Positions 1 to 5,774 of a stretch of DNA of 6,081 bases are shown piece by piece. The position numbers were made by a program, and so were the translations under genes. The stretch is from the NCBI GenBank assembly GCA_021794335.1, contig JAJYQZ010000213.1, forward strand, positions 1 to 6,081, in the 5' to 3' direction. Within the stretch, counting starts at the first letter, position 1. Every line of letters starts with the position of its first letter. This DNA comes from a bacterium (GTDB lineage Bacteria; SZUA-79; Acidulodesulfobacterales; Acidulodesulfobacteraceae). The notes under the pieces are model-generated. The model saw only the letters and a list, made by a program, of their open reading frames with translations. It searched no databases and was not told the origin of the DNA.

Positions 1-294
1 ACTCTCCGCCTGAGCCTTGCCCCTGCCCTCAGAGATACTTTCGGCAAAATTTGCAAATAAAACCGTAAACCAGAGCCATAAAGTTATCTGAAATATAAAG
101 GCTATATCTTTAAAATCATGGAAAAAAACATCTTTTAAAAAAATGGCGGCAGTTATAACCGACCCGATTTCGACAACGAACATAACGGGATTTTTAATCA
201 TAACCTTAGGATTTAACTTTCTAAAAGATTCCCATATAGCCGATACCAATATTTCTTTGTTAAATGCGGATACATAATAATCTTGTTTTGGCAT
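1..294 (-). CDS. kdpB: KdpB, N-terminal 98 residues (gene continues beyond the window)
   Basis: This is the start of the P-type ATPase subunit of the KdpFABC K+ uptake complex of the inner membrane, which couples ATP hydrolysis to K+ movement through KdpA. Translation from the ATG at 294 gives an open frame to base 1. Family signatures are visible: KLNP at about residues 26-29, [14 protein letters not shown] at 35-48, and the stretch [20 protein letters not shown] at 79-98, which matches the KdpB region leading into the actuator domain (E. coli has FANFAEALAEGRSKAQA). The phosphorylation motif DKTG and the nucleotide-binding domain lie outside the window. An AGGGG ribosome binding site sits 8 nt before the ATG. 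The gene follows kdpC by 54 nt, so the order is kdpA-kdpC-kdpB instead of the usual kdpA-kdpB-kdpC. The identity is firm; whether the gene is intact cannot be seen. Confidence 0.95.
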   Translation of the reverse strand, partial: MPKQDYYVSAFNKEILVSAIWESFRKLNPKVMIKNPVMFVVEIGSVITAAIFLKDVFFHDFKDIAFIFQITLWLWFTVLFANFAESISEGRGKAQAES

Positions 295-315
295 ATTCTA
301 TACCCCTTTTATTTA

Positions 316-336
316 TCCTTAACTCACCGTTAAGGA
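316..336 (-). repeat. Perfect 8-bp hairpin between kdpC and kdpB
   Basis: Arms TCCTTAAC and GTTAAGGA form a perfect 8-bp stem around a 5-nt loop (GGTGA on the coding strand). It lies in the 54-nt kdpC-kdpB gap, about 20 nt before the kdpB start. No U-run follows on either strand, so it is not a standard intrinsic terminator. It could stabilise or mark a processing site in the mRNA and so set the ratio of kdpB to the upstream subunits. The structure is seen in the sequence; its function is inferred. Confidence 0.5.
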
Positions 337-348
337 AAATTTATTATT

Positions 349-981
349 TTATTGAATTTTATTTACAAGCCCTTTAAAAGCCTTATCGTAAATCTTTGGA
401 TTAACGCTCTTTAATAACGGAGCCAATTTTAAATTTAGTTTTACCGTATTTACCCCGGGAGTTCCAAATATTCCGAAATCTCTGTAAGATATATTGCTTT
501 CTACAAGTTCCTTTAACCTGTTTTGATTAATTCCGGTTAGTTTCGAAATCCTTGTAATCTGCGTAAGGGCGCCAAGGACGGAGATAAACGGATCTAACCC
601 TGAACCGGAACCTGTTACTAAATCAACGGGAATTTCGCCCTTTTTGACGGTTGGATTTTCCAACAAGAACCTTTTAATCCTTTTCTTGACGACGCCTATA
701 TAATCCTTATTCGTCGGTCCATAGTTGGAAGCCGATGACGCATCGGCCTGGTAGCCCGTGCCTGCGCTTGACGGTCTGGAATTAAATAGATACGGCGAGT
801 TAAATTTCTCGCCGATTAATAAAGAGCCTATAGGCTTAGAATTTTTATAGATTATGCTGCCCCCCGCCTGAAACGGAAAAAAAATCTTTCCTATGCCCCA
901 GATAAACACCGTGTATATAACGGAGCATAATATAAATAACCAGACGGCTAATTTTATCGACTTCAAAAAATCGTTTAACAT
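349..981 (-). CDS. kdpC: KdpC, K+-transporting ATPase subunit C, 210 aa
   Basis: KdpC is the single-span accessory subunit of the Kdp complex and is thought to help ATP binding by KdpB. One hydrophobic segment lies at about residues 9-34. The soluble part carries family motifs: FPFQAGGS (35-42), GSLLIGEKF (52-60), YLFNSRPSSA (64-73), SNYGPTNK (85-92), PVDLVTGSGSGLDP (118-131) and VNTVKLNL (177-184). The frame opens at a TTG at 993, but I chose the ATG at 981 because GGGGTGG lies just upstream of it as a ribosome binding site and the extra four residues add nothing. Two oddities: the usual SGLDPHISP-type motif reads SGLDPFISV here, and about 24 residues follow the point where E. coli KdpC (190 aa) ends. 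The gene lies 49 nt after kdpA and before kdpB, which is a non-canonical position. Confidence 0.95.
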   Translation of the reverse strand: MLNDFLKSIKLAVWLFILCSVIYTVFIWGIGKIFFPFQAGGSIIYKNSKPIGSLLIGEKFNSPYLFNSRPSSAGTGYQADASSASNYGPTNKDYIGVVKKRIKRFLLENPTVKKGEIPVDLVTGSGSGLDPFISVLGALTQITRISKLTGINQNRLKELVESNISYRDFGIFGTPGVNTVKLNLKLAPLLKSVNPKIYDKAFKGLVNKIQ

Positions 982-1030
982 AAACCACCCCAAAAAATTA
1001 ATTTATAGACTAATTAATTAACATTATAGA

Positions 1031-2752
1031 TTAAAAGAGATGCCCTTTCATAAGCGCAAAGTGCTCGGCAATAGGGCCTAAAGCAAGGGCCGGAAAAAAT
1101 GTTAATGCCCCGATTAAAATTATTGTCCCCATTACAACCGAATAAAAAAGCAGCCCATGGGCAGGAAATGTTCCCAAAGATTCGGGAACGCTTTTCTTTT
1201 TAATTAAAGAACCTGCTATTGCCACCTGGCAGATTATCGGGACATATCTTCCAAAAAATAGCGTAAGACCCAAAATTATATTGTAAAAAAGCGTGTTTCC
1301 GCTAAACCCTGCCATTGCCGAGCCGTTGTTTGCAACCGTAGAAGTAAAGGCGTATAAAATTTCGCTGAACCCATGCGGACCGGGGTTAAATGCCCCGGCT
1401 ATTCCTGCGGGAATAGAAAGGGCAACGGCAAAAGGAACTATTATTATAAAAGCATGGGCAAACATGGCTAAAGTTGCAAGTTTAACCTCTTTTGCCTCTA
1501 TTTTTTTCCCCAGAAACTCAGGCGTTCTTCCAACCATAAGGCCTGCAATGAATACGCCGATAATAACCATGGTCAGCATATTTAATAAACCGACTCCTTT
1601 TCCTCCGAATATAAGGTTTAGCATCATTTCGCCTAAAAGAACCATAACGGATAGAGGCATATAGCTGTCATGAGCGCTGTCCACATTTCCGGTGGTAAAT
1701 GCCGTGGTGGCCGATGCAAATAAGGAACTTTGCGCAATGCCGATATGCTCCTCTTTGCCGGTCATATTTCCGCCCGGGTTATACTTTGAGACTTTAACGT
1801 CGGCTCCTAATTTTGCTATGAAAGGATTGCCTGCGGCTTCTTGATGATATACGGCAAATATACATACCGTCAAAAGTGTGAGAGCGACAAAGAACAGGGT
1901 TAAGGCATGCTTTTTGTTGCCTATCATTATCCCGTACATAAAAAAAATCGCCACCGGAATAATGCTCATCATAAATATTATCAGGGCGTTAGTAAAAGGG
2001 CTTGGATTTTCGTAAGGCTGTGCCGCGTTTGCATTGTAAAAACCTCCTCCGTTAGTTCCGAGGTTTTCGATGGAAACCATCGAGGCGACCGGACCCATGG
2101 AAAGATACTGCTTTGCCCCCGTCATATTAACCACGCTTTTTTGCATAGCAAGGGTTTGAGGAGAACCCAGAAAAAGCATAATTATAGCAAAGATAACGGC
2201 TAAGGGAATAAAAATTCTATAGACGGTTTTTGTAAAATCTATATAAAAATTGCCGACATTTTTTGCCTGCGTCCTTATCAATCCTCTTATAAACGCTATT
2301 AAAAAAACAAGCCCTGTTGCGGCAGATGTGAACTGTAAAAATACTAAAGACATCTGCGAAAAATTCGACAGAGCCTCTTCGCCTGCATAATTTTGCCAAT
2401 TAGTATTGGTAATAAAGCTTATAGCAGTATTAAAATCAAGAGGCCATGGAATGCCTTTATAATGCATCTGGTTAAACGGAAGATAATTTTGAAACCTTAA
2501 TACAAGAAAAACAATTGCAAGCATAAAAAAATTGATAATCAGCCCTGCCTTTAGGTAACCTATCCAGTCCATTTGTTCTTTTTCATTTACTTTAAGAAAT
2601 TTAAATGTAAGATTTTCTACCGGATTTATTATCTTATCTAAAAAAGTAACTTCCCCGTTAAAAATATGCGCCATATATTTACTTAAAGGAACGGCAGCCA
2701 AAATTATAGCCGAAAGCACAATAATGATCTGTAATATACCTGTCGTGGTCAT
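1031..2752 (-). CDS. kdpA: KdpA, K+-binding and translocating subunit, 573 aa
   Basis: KdpA is the channel-like subunit of the Kdp complex. It has four pseudo-repeated pore loops whose selectivity filter binds K+ with high affinity. Hydrophobic spans run throughout. The conserved pore and linker motifs are all present: NTNWQNYAGE (116-125), TSAATG (142-147), GTNGGGFYNANAAQPYENP (232-250), TTGNVDSAHDS (353-363), GLMVGRTPEFLGKKIE (404-419) and NNGSAMAGF (475-483). The length is close to the 557 aa of E. coli KdpA, with no break or frameshift. The ATG at 2752 is preceded by TAGAGG with about 9 nt spacing. It lies 41 nt after the second small peptide gene and 49 nt before kdpC, so it is cotranscribed with both. 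Its expression should depend on the riboswitch and terminator upstream of kdpF. Confidence 0.98.
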   Translation of the reverse strand: MTTTGILQIIIVLSAIILAAVPLSKYMAHIFNGEVTFLDKIINPVENLTFKFLKVNEKEQMDWIGYLKAGLIINFFMLAIVFLVLRFQNYLPFNQMHYKGIPWPLDFNTAISFITNTNWQNYAGEEALSNFSQMSLVFLQFTSAATGLVFLIAFIRGLIRTQAKNVGNFYIDFTKTVYRIFIPLAVIFAIIMLFLGSPQTLAMQKSVVNMTGAKQYLSMGPVASMVSIENLGTNGGGFYNANAAQPYENPSPFTNALIIFMMSIIPVAIFFMYGIMIGNKKHALTLFFVALTLLTVCIFAVYHQEAAGNPFIAKLGADVKVSKYNPGGNMTGKEEHIGIAQSSLFASATTAFTTGNVDSAHDSYMPLSVMVLLGEMMLNLIFGGKGVGLLNMLTMVIIGVFIAGLMVGRTPEFLGKKIEAKEVKLATLAMFAHAFIIIVPFAVALSIPAGIAGAFNPGPHGFSEILYAFTSTVANNGSAMAGFSGNTLFYNIILGLTLFFGRYVPIICQVAIAGSLIKKKSVPESLGTFPAHGLLFYSVVMGTIILIGALTFFPALALGPIAEHFALMKGHLF

Positions 2753-2793
2753 ATAATTTTACCTCTACATTATTTTCTAAATTATTATTATTT

Positions 2794-2880
2794 TTAAATT
2801 TTTTCCAAAAAATCTACCAAAAACCATAACACGGCATACATTATGAAGATAGCTAATAAAACAAACAGTGAACTAAGCAT
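2794..2880 (-). CDS. Second small hydrophobic peptide of the kdp operon, 28 aa
   Basis: This is a 28-codon frame with a strong GGAGG ribosome binding site 6 nt before its ATG. It begins 15 nt after the kdpF stop and ends 41 nt before kdpA. The peptide begins MLSSLFVLLAIFIMYAV, so most of it is one membrane segment, and it ends in the charged tail DFLEKI. It does not show the Y-P-D/E-K-F ending of KdpF, which the preceding frame does show. Many kdp operons carry an extra tiny membrane-peptide frame near kdpF that often goes unannotated, and this may be of that kind; I am recalling this and cannot align it here. It may be a small subunit or stabiliser of the Kdp complex, but no function can be assigned. 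The ribosome site and position make chance unlikely. Confidence 0.7.
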   Translation of the reverse strand: MLSSLFVLLAIFIMYAVLWFLVDFLEKI

Positions 2881-2895
2881 ACATGTCCTCCGCTA

Positions 2896-2982
2896 TTAAA
2901 ATTTATCGGGATAAATAAGAACATAAAAAAGATACGCTAATACGATTGCCAAGATTATTAAAAGAATAGTATTTTCGATCAT
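2896..2982 (-). CDS. kdpF: KdpF, small stabilising subunit of the Kdp complex, 28 aa
   Basis: KdpF is a single-span peptide that binds the KdpABC complex in the inner membrane and stabilises it. This frame begins MIENTILLIILAIVLAYLF and ends VLIYPDKF, which matches the KdpF pattern of a short hydrophobic helix followed by Y/R-P-E/D-K-F at the C-terminus. The length (28 aa) fits the family (29 aa in E. coli). A GAGGG ribosome binding site lies 7 nt before the ATG. It is the first gene of the operon, about 50 nt after the leader terminator. An earlier ATG at 2996 is in another frame and meets a stop after five codons, so it is not the start. Confidence 0.9.
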   Translation of the reverse strand: MIENTILLIILAIVLAYLFYVLIYPDKF

Positions 2983-3031
2983 AAAAGAACCCTCATTTTA
3001 ATTTTATATTTTAGAGCATGGAAAAATTTGC

Positions 3032-3067
3032 AAAAAAAATAGCCGAAGGAAATTGCCCCCGGCTATT
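3032..3067 (-). terminator. Intrinsic terminator in the kdp leader, part of the riboswitch expression platform
   Basis: On the minus strand, AATAGCCG (3067-3060) and CGGCTATT (3045-3038) form a perfect 8-bp stem. The hairpin is followed directly by a T run (eight T, 3039-3032, the first two of which are in the stem). It lies about 120 nt after the aptamer and 50 nt before kdpF, so it can stop transcription before the whole operon. Its 5' arm and flank (3071-3062) are complementary to the 3' end of the riboswitch aptamer, which makes it conditional rather than a simple end-of-gene terminator. Confidence 0.88.
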
Positions 3068-3193
3068 AAAGTGTTTTTGTCTAAATTTAAATAAAATATT
3101 TACTAAAAAACGATACAACGATATTAATGAATTGCGGCGGCGGTTAATGCCGGCAATGCATATAAACTAATATATTTGAATCCCTTTAATAGC
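3062..3193 (-). promoter_or_regulatory. Antiterminator pairing: aptamer 3' end with terminator 5' arm
   Basis: On the minus strand, GCTATTAAAG (3193-3184, the end of the aptamer) is an exact 10-nt reverse complement of CTTTAATAGC (3071-3062, the base of the terminator 5' arm). Pairing these two would use AATAGC of the terminator stem and abolish the terminator. The same GCUAUU (3193-3188) closes P1 of the aptamer with AAUGC (3309-3305, one bulged U). The two structures exclude each other, so ligand binding should favour the terminator. The linker between the arms is about 110 nt. It also contains a possible hairpin at 3132-3156 (TTGC and CGGC pairing GCCG and GCAA, with a 2-nt bulge) and no gene I can support. 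Confidence 0.75.
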
Positions 3194-3312
3194 TTACGAA
3201 GTTAGCTGCCGGGCTAGGAATAAAGAGTAATCCCTTGCTTTCTTTAAGAAAGTATTAGCCCCAAAATAACGGTTCCTCCGCTCCCGCAAATATTGCGGGA
3301 TTAGGCATTTAA
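3186..3312 (-). ncRNA. ydaO/yuaA-class cyclic di-AMP riboswitch
   Basis: The leader RNA shows the conserved features of the ydaO aptamer in order: GCCUAAUC at the 5' end (3306-3299), AGCGGAGGAACC (3282-3271), UUUUGGGGCUAAU (3266-3254) and CCUAGCCCGGCAGCUAAC (3218-3201) followed by UUCGUAAGC. Helices can be drawn by eye: a 7-bp hairpin CCCGCAA/UUGCGGG (3299-3283), GGGCU/AGCCC (3261-3257 with 3215-3211), a 6-bp hairpin CUUUCU/AGAAAG (3252-3238), and AGGGAU/AUUCCU (3235-3230 with 3221-3216). This class binds cyclic di-AMP, usually turns genes off, and commonly controls K+ transport and cell-wall genes. Placement ahead of kdp fits that biology. The class call rests on remembered consensus and was not tested with a covariance model. 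Confidence 0.85.
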
Positions 3313-3324
3313 TTGTCAAAGAAC

Positions 3325-3351
3325 GACTATATGGATATATCCACGCGAGTC
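3325..3351 (-). repeat. Inverted repeat at the 5' end of the kdp leader
   Basis: A perfect 12-bp palindrome TGGATATATCCA (3332-3343) is flanked by GACT/AGTC (3325-3328 and 3348-3351). As RNA it can form UGGA/UCCA around a UAUA loop, with an outer GACU/AGUC stem. It lies just downstream of the predicted start site (near 3358) and before the aptamer. It could be a 5' protective hairpin or a repressor site; the sequence does not decide. Confidence 0.4.
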
Positions 3352-3364
3352 ATCATTTTAATGC

Positions 3365-3393
3365 AGTATATATATTTATAAAAAGACTGTCAA
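3365..3393 (-). promoter_or_regulatory. kdp promoter, sigma70 type
   Basis: A perfect -35 TTGACA (3393-3388) is separated by exactly 17 nt from a -10 TATACT (3370-3365; TATAAT consensus, one mismatch). Transcription would start near 3358, giving a leader of about 375 nt that contains the 5' hairpin, the aptamer and the terminator. The near-consensus strength suits an attenuation system, where initiation is high and control comes afterwards. I see no clear KdpE-type operator upstream. Confidence 0.85.
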
Positions 3394-3459
3394 TAAAAAT
3401 CGTACTTATTATTAAACGGCTTATCATTTTACAGGGATTAATTCTTTTTGCGGGAGCGG

Positions 3460-4188
3460 TTAAGCCTTTTCCCTTTTATTGAGCAAATAAAGATACAGCG
3501 ATTTAAATGTCTGCAAAGTGTTAAGCTTTAGTTCAGGCAAAGAATAATGGCTGAAGTGGGCGGTTACCATTTTTTCTTTAATCTGGTTTTTTAAATCTAA
3601 GGCTGATTTACCGGTAAATCTTGTATATCCTTTGCCGATAAATTCACGCGTATGCGCATCGCTAACCCCTAACTGCGCAAGCCCTATCGAAACATTTACC
3701 AAAGAAGTTACGGCATTGGAAACAATCGAAAATGTGCTTGAATTATTAATAACCTCGATTGCATCAAAATCCAAATCCGTTAACATTTTTCTTATGGGCT
3801 TATGCCCCTTTTCGGCGTAAGATACAAAATAAAAAGGGTGAGGGGCAATCGCCAACCCACCCTGCATATGTATTTCATCTATAGTTTCCATAGCCGTTTT
3901 ACCCGGAATAACCTTTTTTTCCAAAAAAAGACCTATAACATGTCCGTTTTTTGTCGAAACCTCTTCCCCGACTATAACATCCACCTCGAGAAAGTTATTC
4001 CTTAGGGCATAGTCCTTTGCCTTAAGCGCCCCCTTAATCCTGTTATGGTCGGTGATAGCAATTACCCGAAGCTTTCCTGCGGCGGCTTCTACGATGTCCT
4101 CGGGGGAACTCGTCCCATCGCTATAACTCGTATGAATGTGCGTATCGGCTTTTGAATAAAGCGCCTGATTTATTTTTAAAGAATTCAT
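3460..4188 (-). CDS. PHP-domain metal-dependent phosphoesterase, 242 aa
   Basis: This is a stand-alone PHP domain of the YciV/RNase AM-like type, a metal-dependent phosphoesterase. The metal-ligand motifs are complete: ADTHIHTSYSDG (H17, H19, D24), AITDHN (D47, H48), GEEVS (E75), NGHVIG (H83), APHPF (H117), IEVINNSS (145-151) and GVSDAH (D177, H179). There is no signal peptide or membrane span. About 50 residues after the last motif have no recognisable domain. The ATG at 4188 has a modest AAGG site 7 nt upstream. The gene lies 47 nt after the MFS transporter on the same strand and may be cotranscribed with it, though a possible promoter of its own lies in the gap. Relatives act on 3',5'-bisphosphonucleotides, short RNAs or other phosphate esters; the substrate here is unknown. 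I see no terminator before the kdp promoter. Confidence 0.88.
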   Translation of the reverse strand: MNSLKINQALYSKADTHIHTSYSDGTSSPEDIVEAAAGKLRVIAITDHNRIKGALKAKDYALRNNFLEVDVIVGEEVSTKNGHVIGLFLEKKVIPGKTAMETIDEIHMQGGLAIAPHPFYFVSYAEKGHKPIRKMLTDLDFDAIEVINNSSTFSIVSNAVTSLVNVSIGLAQLGVSDAHTREFIGKGYTRFTGKSALDLKNQIKEKMVTAHFSHYSLPELKLNTLQTFKSLYLYLLNKREKA

Positions 4189-4206
4189 AATTTAACCTTA
4201 ATTCAA

Positions 4207-4215
4207 ATTATAACA
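4207..4215 (-). promoter_or_regulatory. Possible extended -10 promoter for the PHP gene
   Basis: The gap between the transporter and the PHP gene holds TGTTATAAT on the minus strand, which is a TGn extension joined to a perfect TATAAT. The best -35 at 17 nt (TTTATT) is poor. Transcription would start near 4200, leaving a very short leader with the AAGG ribosome site. In AT-rich DNA a TATAAT can arise by chance, so this is tentative. Confidence 0.35.
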
Positions 4216-4235
4216 CAATATGCCTTGCTAATAAA

Positions 4236-5669
4236 TCAAGCTTTATGGGGAACTACCGAATTATCTGCTTCAGCGTATTTTTCTTCTTCGCTGACAACCC
4301 TTAAAGACTGTTCTTTCGGCTCAGGCAAAGCAAAGGCTGTCAAAATCGCCCCCAAGATAGATATTATAACAAGAACCATAAATGTTCCCTGGATTTTTAT
4401 GGCTATCATTAAAAACGGAAACAAAAGGGTCCCGAGAAATGCTCCAAATTTTCCTGTTCCCGCGGATATTCCATCGCCCAAACCCCTGACAGGAGTGGGA
4501 AAAACCTCTGACGGATAAACAAATGTCGTCACATTAGGTCCGAATTCCGTAAAGACATAGCTTAAGCCAAATATCATTACGAACATGGCCGGGATAAGCA
4601 TATAACCGGCAAAACTTGTCAAAGAAATTATTAAATAACATATTGCCATACCGAGAAAACCAAGTATCTGAATAAATTTTCTTCCAAGCTTATCCATGCT
4701 GAAAGCCGCAAGCCAATAAAATGGGGCCGCAAATACCACAAACACAATGGTAGATAACGCCAGACCCTGAATAAAGGTTGCATTTGGAATGACGGATTTC
4801 ATTACTAACGGCCAGCTTATAGAATTTCCATAAAATGCCCAATCTAATAAAAACCAACTTCCCGCAGTGCCAAGCAGCCTCAAGTTGTTCGGGTATTTAA
4901 ATAAATCATGCCATTTTGTTTTTAATTTTACCCCGTTTCCATTGCTATGCTTATTGTCGTCAACTTTAATTTTAGTTCCGGTAATATCATTGATGGCTGC
5001 AACGGTATTATTAGTATCTCCTTTGACATTAAGGCTATAATAGGGGGTTTCTTTAATTTTTCTTCTTAAATATATAACGCTTGCCGCAGGAATTGCACCG
5101 AGCGCCAAAAGAATTCTCCACGCAACATCATGCGGAACTCCCATCATTAAAATAAGTATGGCGGCCATAGGACCGGCAATCAAACCGATGCCTTGAAGAG
5201 AAAATACCATAGACACGAGCTTGCCCCTGTCCTTTCTATTTGCGTATTCGCTCATAATTATTGCGCTTATAGGATAATCCCCGCCGATGCCCAAACCCAA
5301 AACAATCCTCCAGATTATAAGCTGGGTAATATCCTGCGAGAATGCGGAACCTATTGCCCCTATCGTCAGAATGATAACCTCTAGTCCATAAATTGCCTTT
5401 CTCCCAAAAATATCGGCTAATCTTCCAAATAAGTATGCCCCGACGGCTGCCGCAATAAGCGACGAACTGCCGAGCAACGCAATTTCGGATGTGTCAAGAT
5501 GCCATATCGGCGTTAAAAGCGCAATAACTACACCGATAATGAAAAGGTCATACGCATCGGTAAAAAACCCCATCCCCGCCGTAAACATCGTCCTAAAATG
5601 ATGACGGACAAGGTCAACCTCATCAACCTTGTCTAACAGGTCATTTCTAAGATCTTTTTTAGCTTCCAT
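4236..5669 (-). CDS. MFS transporter of the phosphate:H+ symporter (PHS) type, 477 aa
   Basis: This is a 12-span major facilitator, probably importing inorganic phosphate with protons. PHS signatures are clear: GFFTDAYDLFIIG (34-46), GRLADIFGRK (82-91), GLGIGGDYPISAIIMSEYA (125-143), WFLLDWAFYGN (272-282), EFGPNVTTFVYPSEVFPTPVRG (375-396) and GKFGA (406-410). From memory, phosphate in the fungal transporter PiPT is bound by Y150, Q177, W320, D324, Y328, N431 and K459. Here Y132, Q159, W272, D276, Y280, N379 and K407 are present with matching spacing inside each bundle half. A hydrophilic loop of about 50 residues (205-255, Asn/Lys-rich) lies between spans 6 and 7. The start at 5669 has GGAGGG about 5 nt upstream. 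Pho-box-like repeats upstream support a role in phosphate. Sugar or organic-anion transport is less likely, given those residues. Confidence 0.88.
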   Translation of the reverse strand: MEAKKDLRNDLLDKVDEVDLVRHHFRTMFTAGMGFFTDAYDLFIIGVVIALLTPIWHLDTSEIALLGSSSLIAAAVGAYLFGRLADIFGRKAIYGLEVIILTIGAIGSAFSQDITQLIIWRIVLGLGIGGDYPISAIIMSEYANRKDRGKLVSMVFSLQGIGLIAGPMAAILILMMGVPHDVAWRILLALGAIPAASVIYLRRKIKETPYYSLNVKGDTNNTVAAINDITGTKIKVDDNKHSNGNGVKLKTKWHDLFKYPNNLRLLGTAGSWFLLDWAFYGNSISWPLVMKSVIPNATFIQGLALSTIVFVVFAAPFYWLAAFSMDKLGRKFIQILGFLGMAICYLIISLTSFAGYMLIPAMFVMIFGLSYVFTEFGPNVTTFVYPSEVFPTPVRGLGDGISAGTGKFGAFLGTLLFPFLMIAIKIQGTFMVLVIISILGAILTAFALPEPKEQSLRVVSEEEKYAEADNSVVPHKA

Positions 5670-5733
5670 AAAAGCCCTCCGTTTAATGAATTTTTTAATT
5701 TAACTTAACGCCTGCAACAAAAACTGCTTCGCA

Positions 5734-5774
5734 AATCAAAATTTTAATATTACAGTAATATTAATATTTTGATT
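5734..5774. repeat. 41-bp near-perfect AT-rich palindrome in the transporter leader
   Basis: The sequence is symmetric about base 5754, with 19 of 20 position pairs complementary (the only mismatch is 5743/5765). The arms are AATCAAAAT and TTAATATTAC on one side, with GTAATATTAA and ATTTTGATT on the other. Only four of the 41 bases are G or C. It abuts the predicted -10 and covers the likely start site, so it could be a repressor operator or an RNA hairpin. No U-run follows, so it is not a typical terminator for the upstream gene. Confidence 0.7.

Noticed and set aside
982..993. TTG at 993 as the kdpC start
   Set aside because: The ATG at 981 has the GGGGTGG site directly upstream, whereas the TTG would place that site inside the gene and adds only four non-conserved residues.
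996..1019. AATTAATT inverted repeat followed by a T run between kdpA and kdpC, as a terminator
   Set aside because: The stem is made only of A-U pairs, AATTAATT is itself a palindrome and common in AT-rich DNA, and termination there would cut off kdpC and kdpB. It is too weak to call.
1293..1664. 123-codon plus-strand frame inside kdpA
   Set aside because: It is antisense to conserved KdpA motifs and its translation shows no domain. It is a shadow of the real gene, as are the other plus-strand frames inside kdpA, the PHP gene and the transporter.
3018..3173. Plus-strand frame of about 50 codons starting ATGGAAAAATTT, opposite the kdp leader
   Set aside because: It runs through the terminator and linker of the minus-strand leader, has no ribosome binding site, and its start codon lies in an AT-rich run. 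It is explained by the RNA structure on the other strand.
3290..3319. Second TTGACA on the minus strand (3319-3314) as an alternative kdp promoter
   Set aside because: No acceptable -10 follows at 16-18 nt, and initiation there would fall within the riboswitch aptamer.
3421..3467. GGCTTA/TAAGCC pairing after the PHP gene as its terminator
   Set aside because: The arms are only 6 bp with a loop of about 40 nt and no U-run, so they do not form a credible intrinsic terminator.
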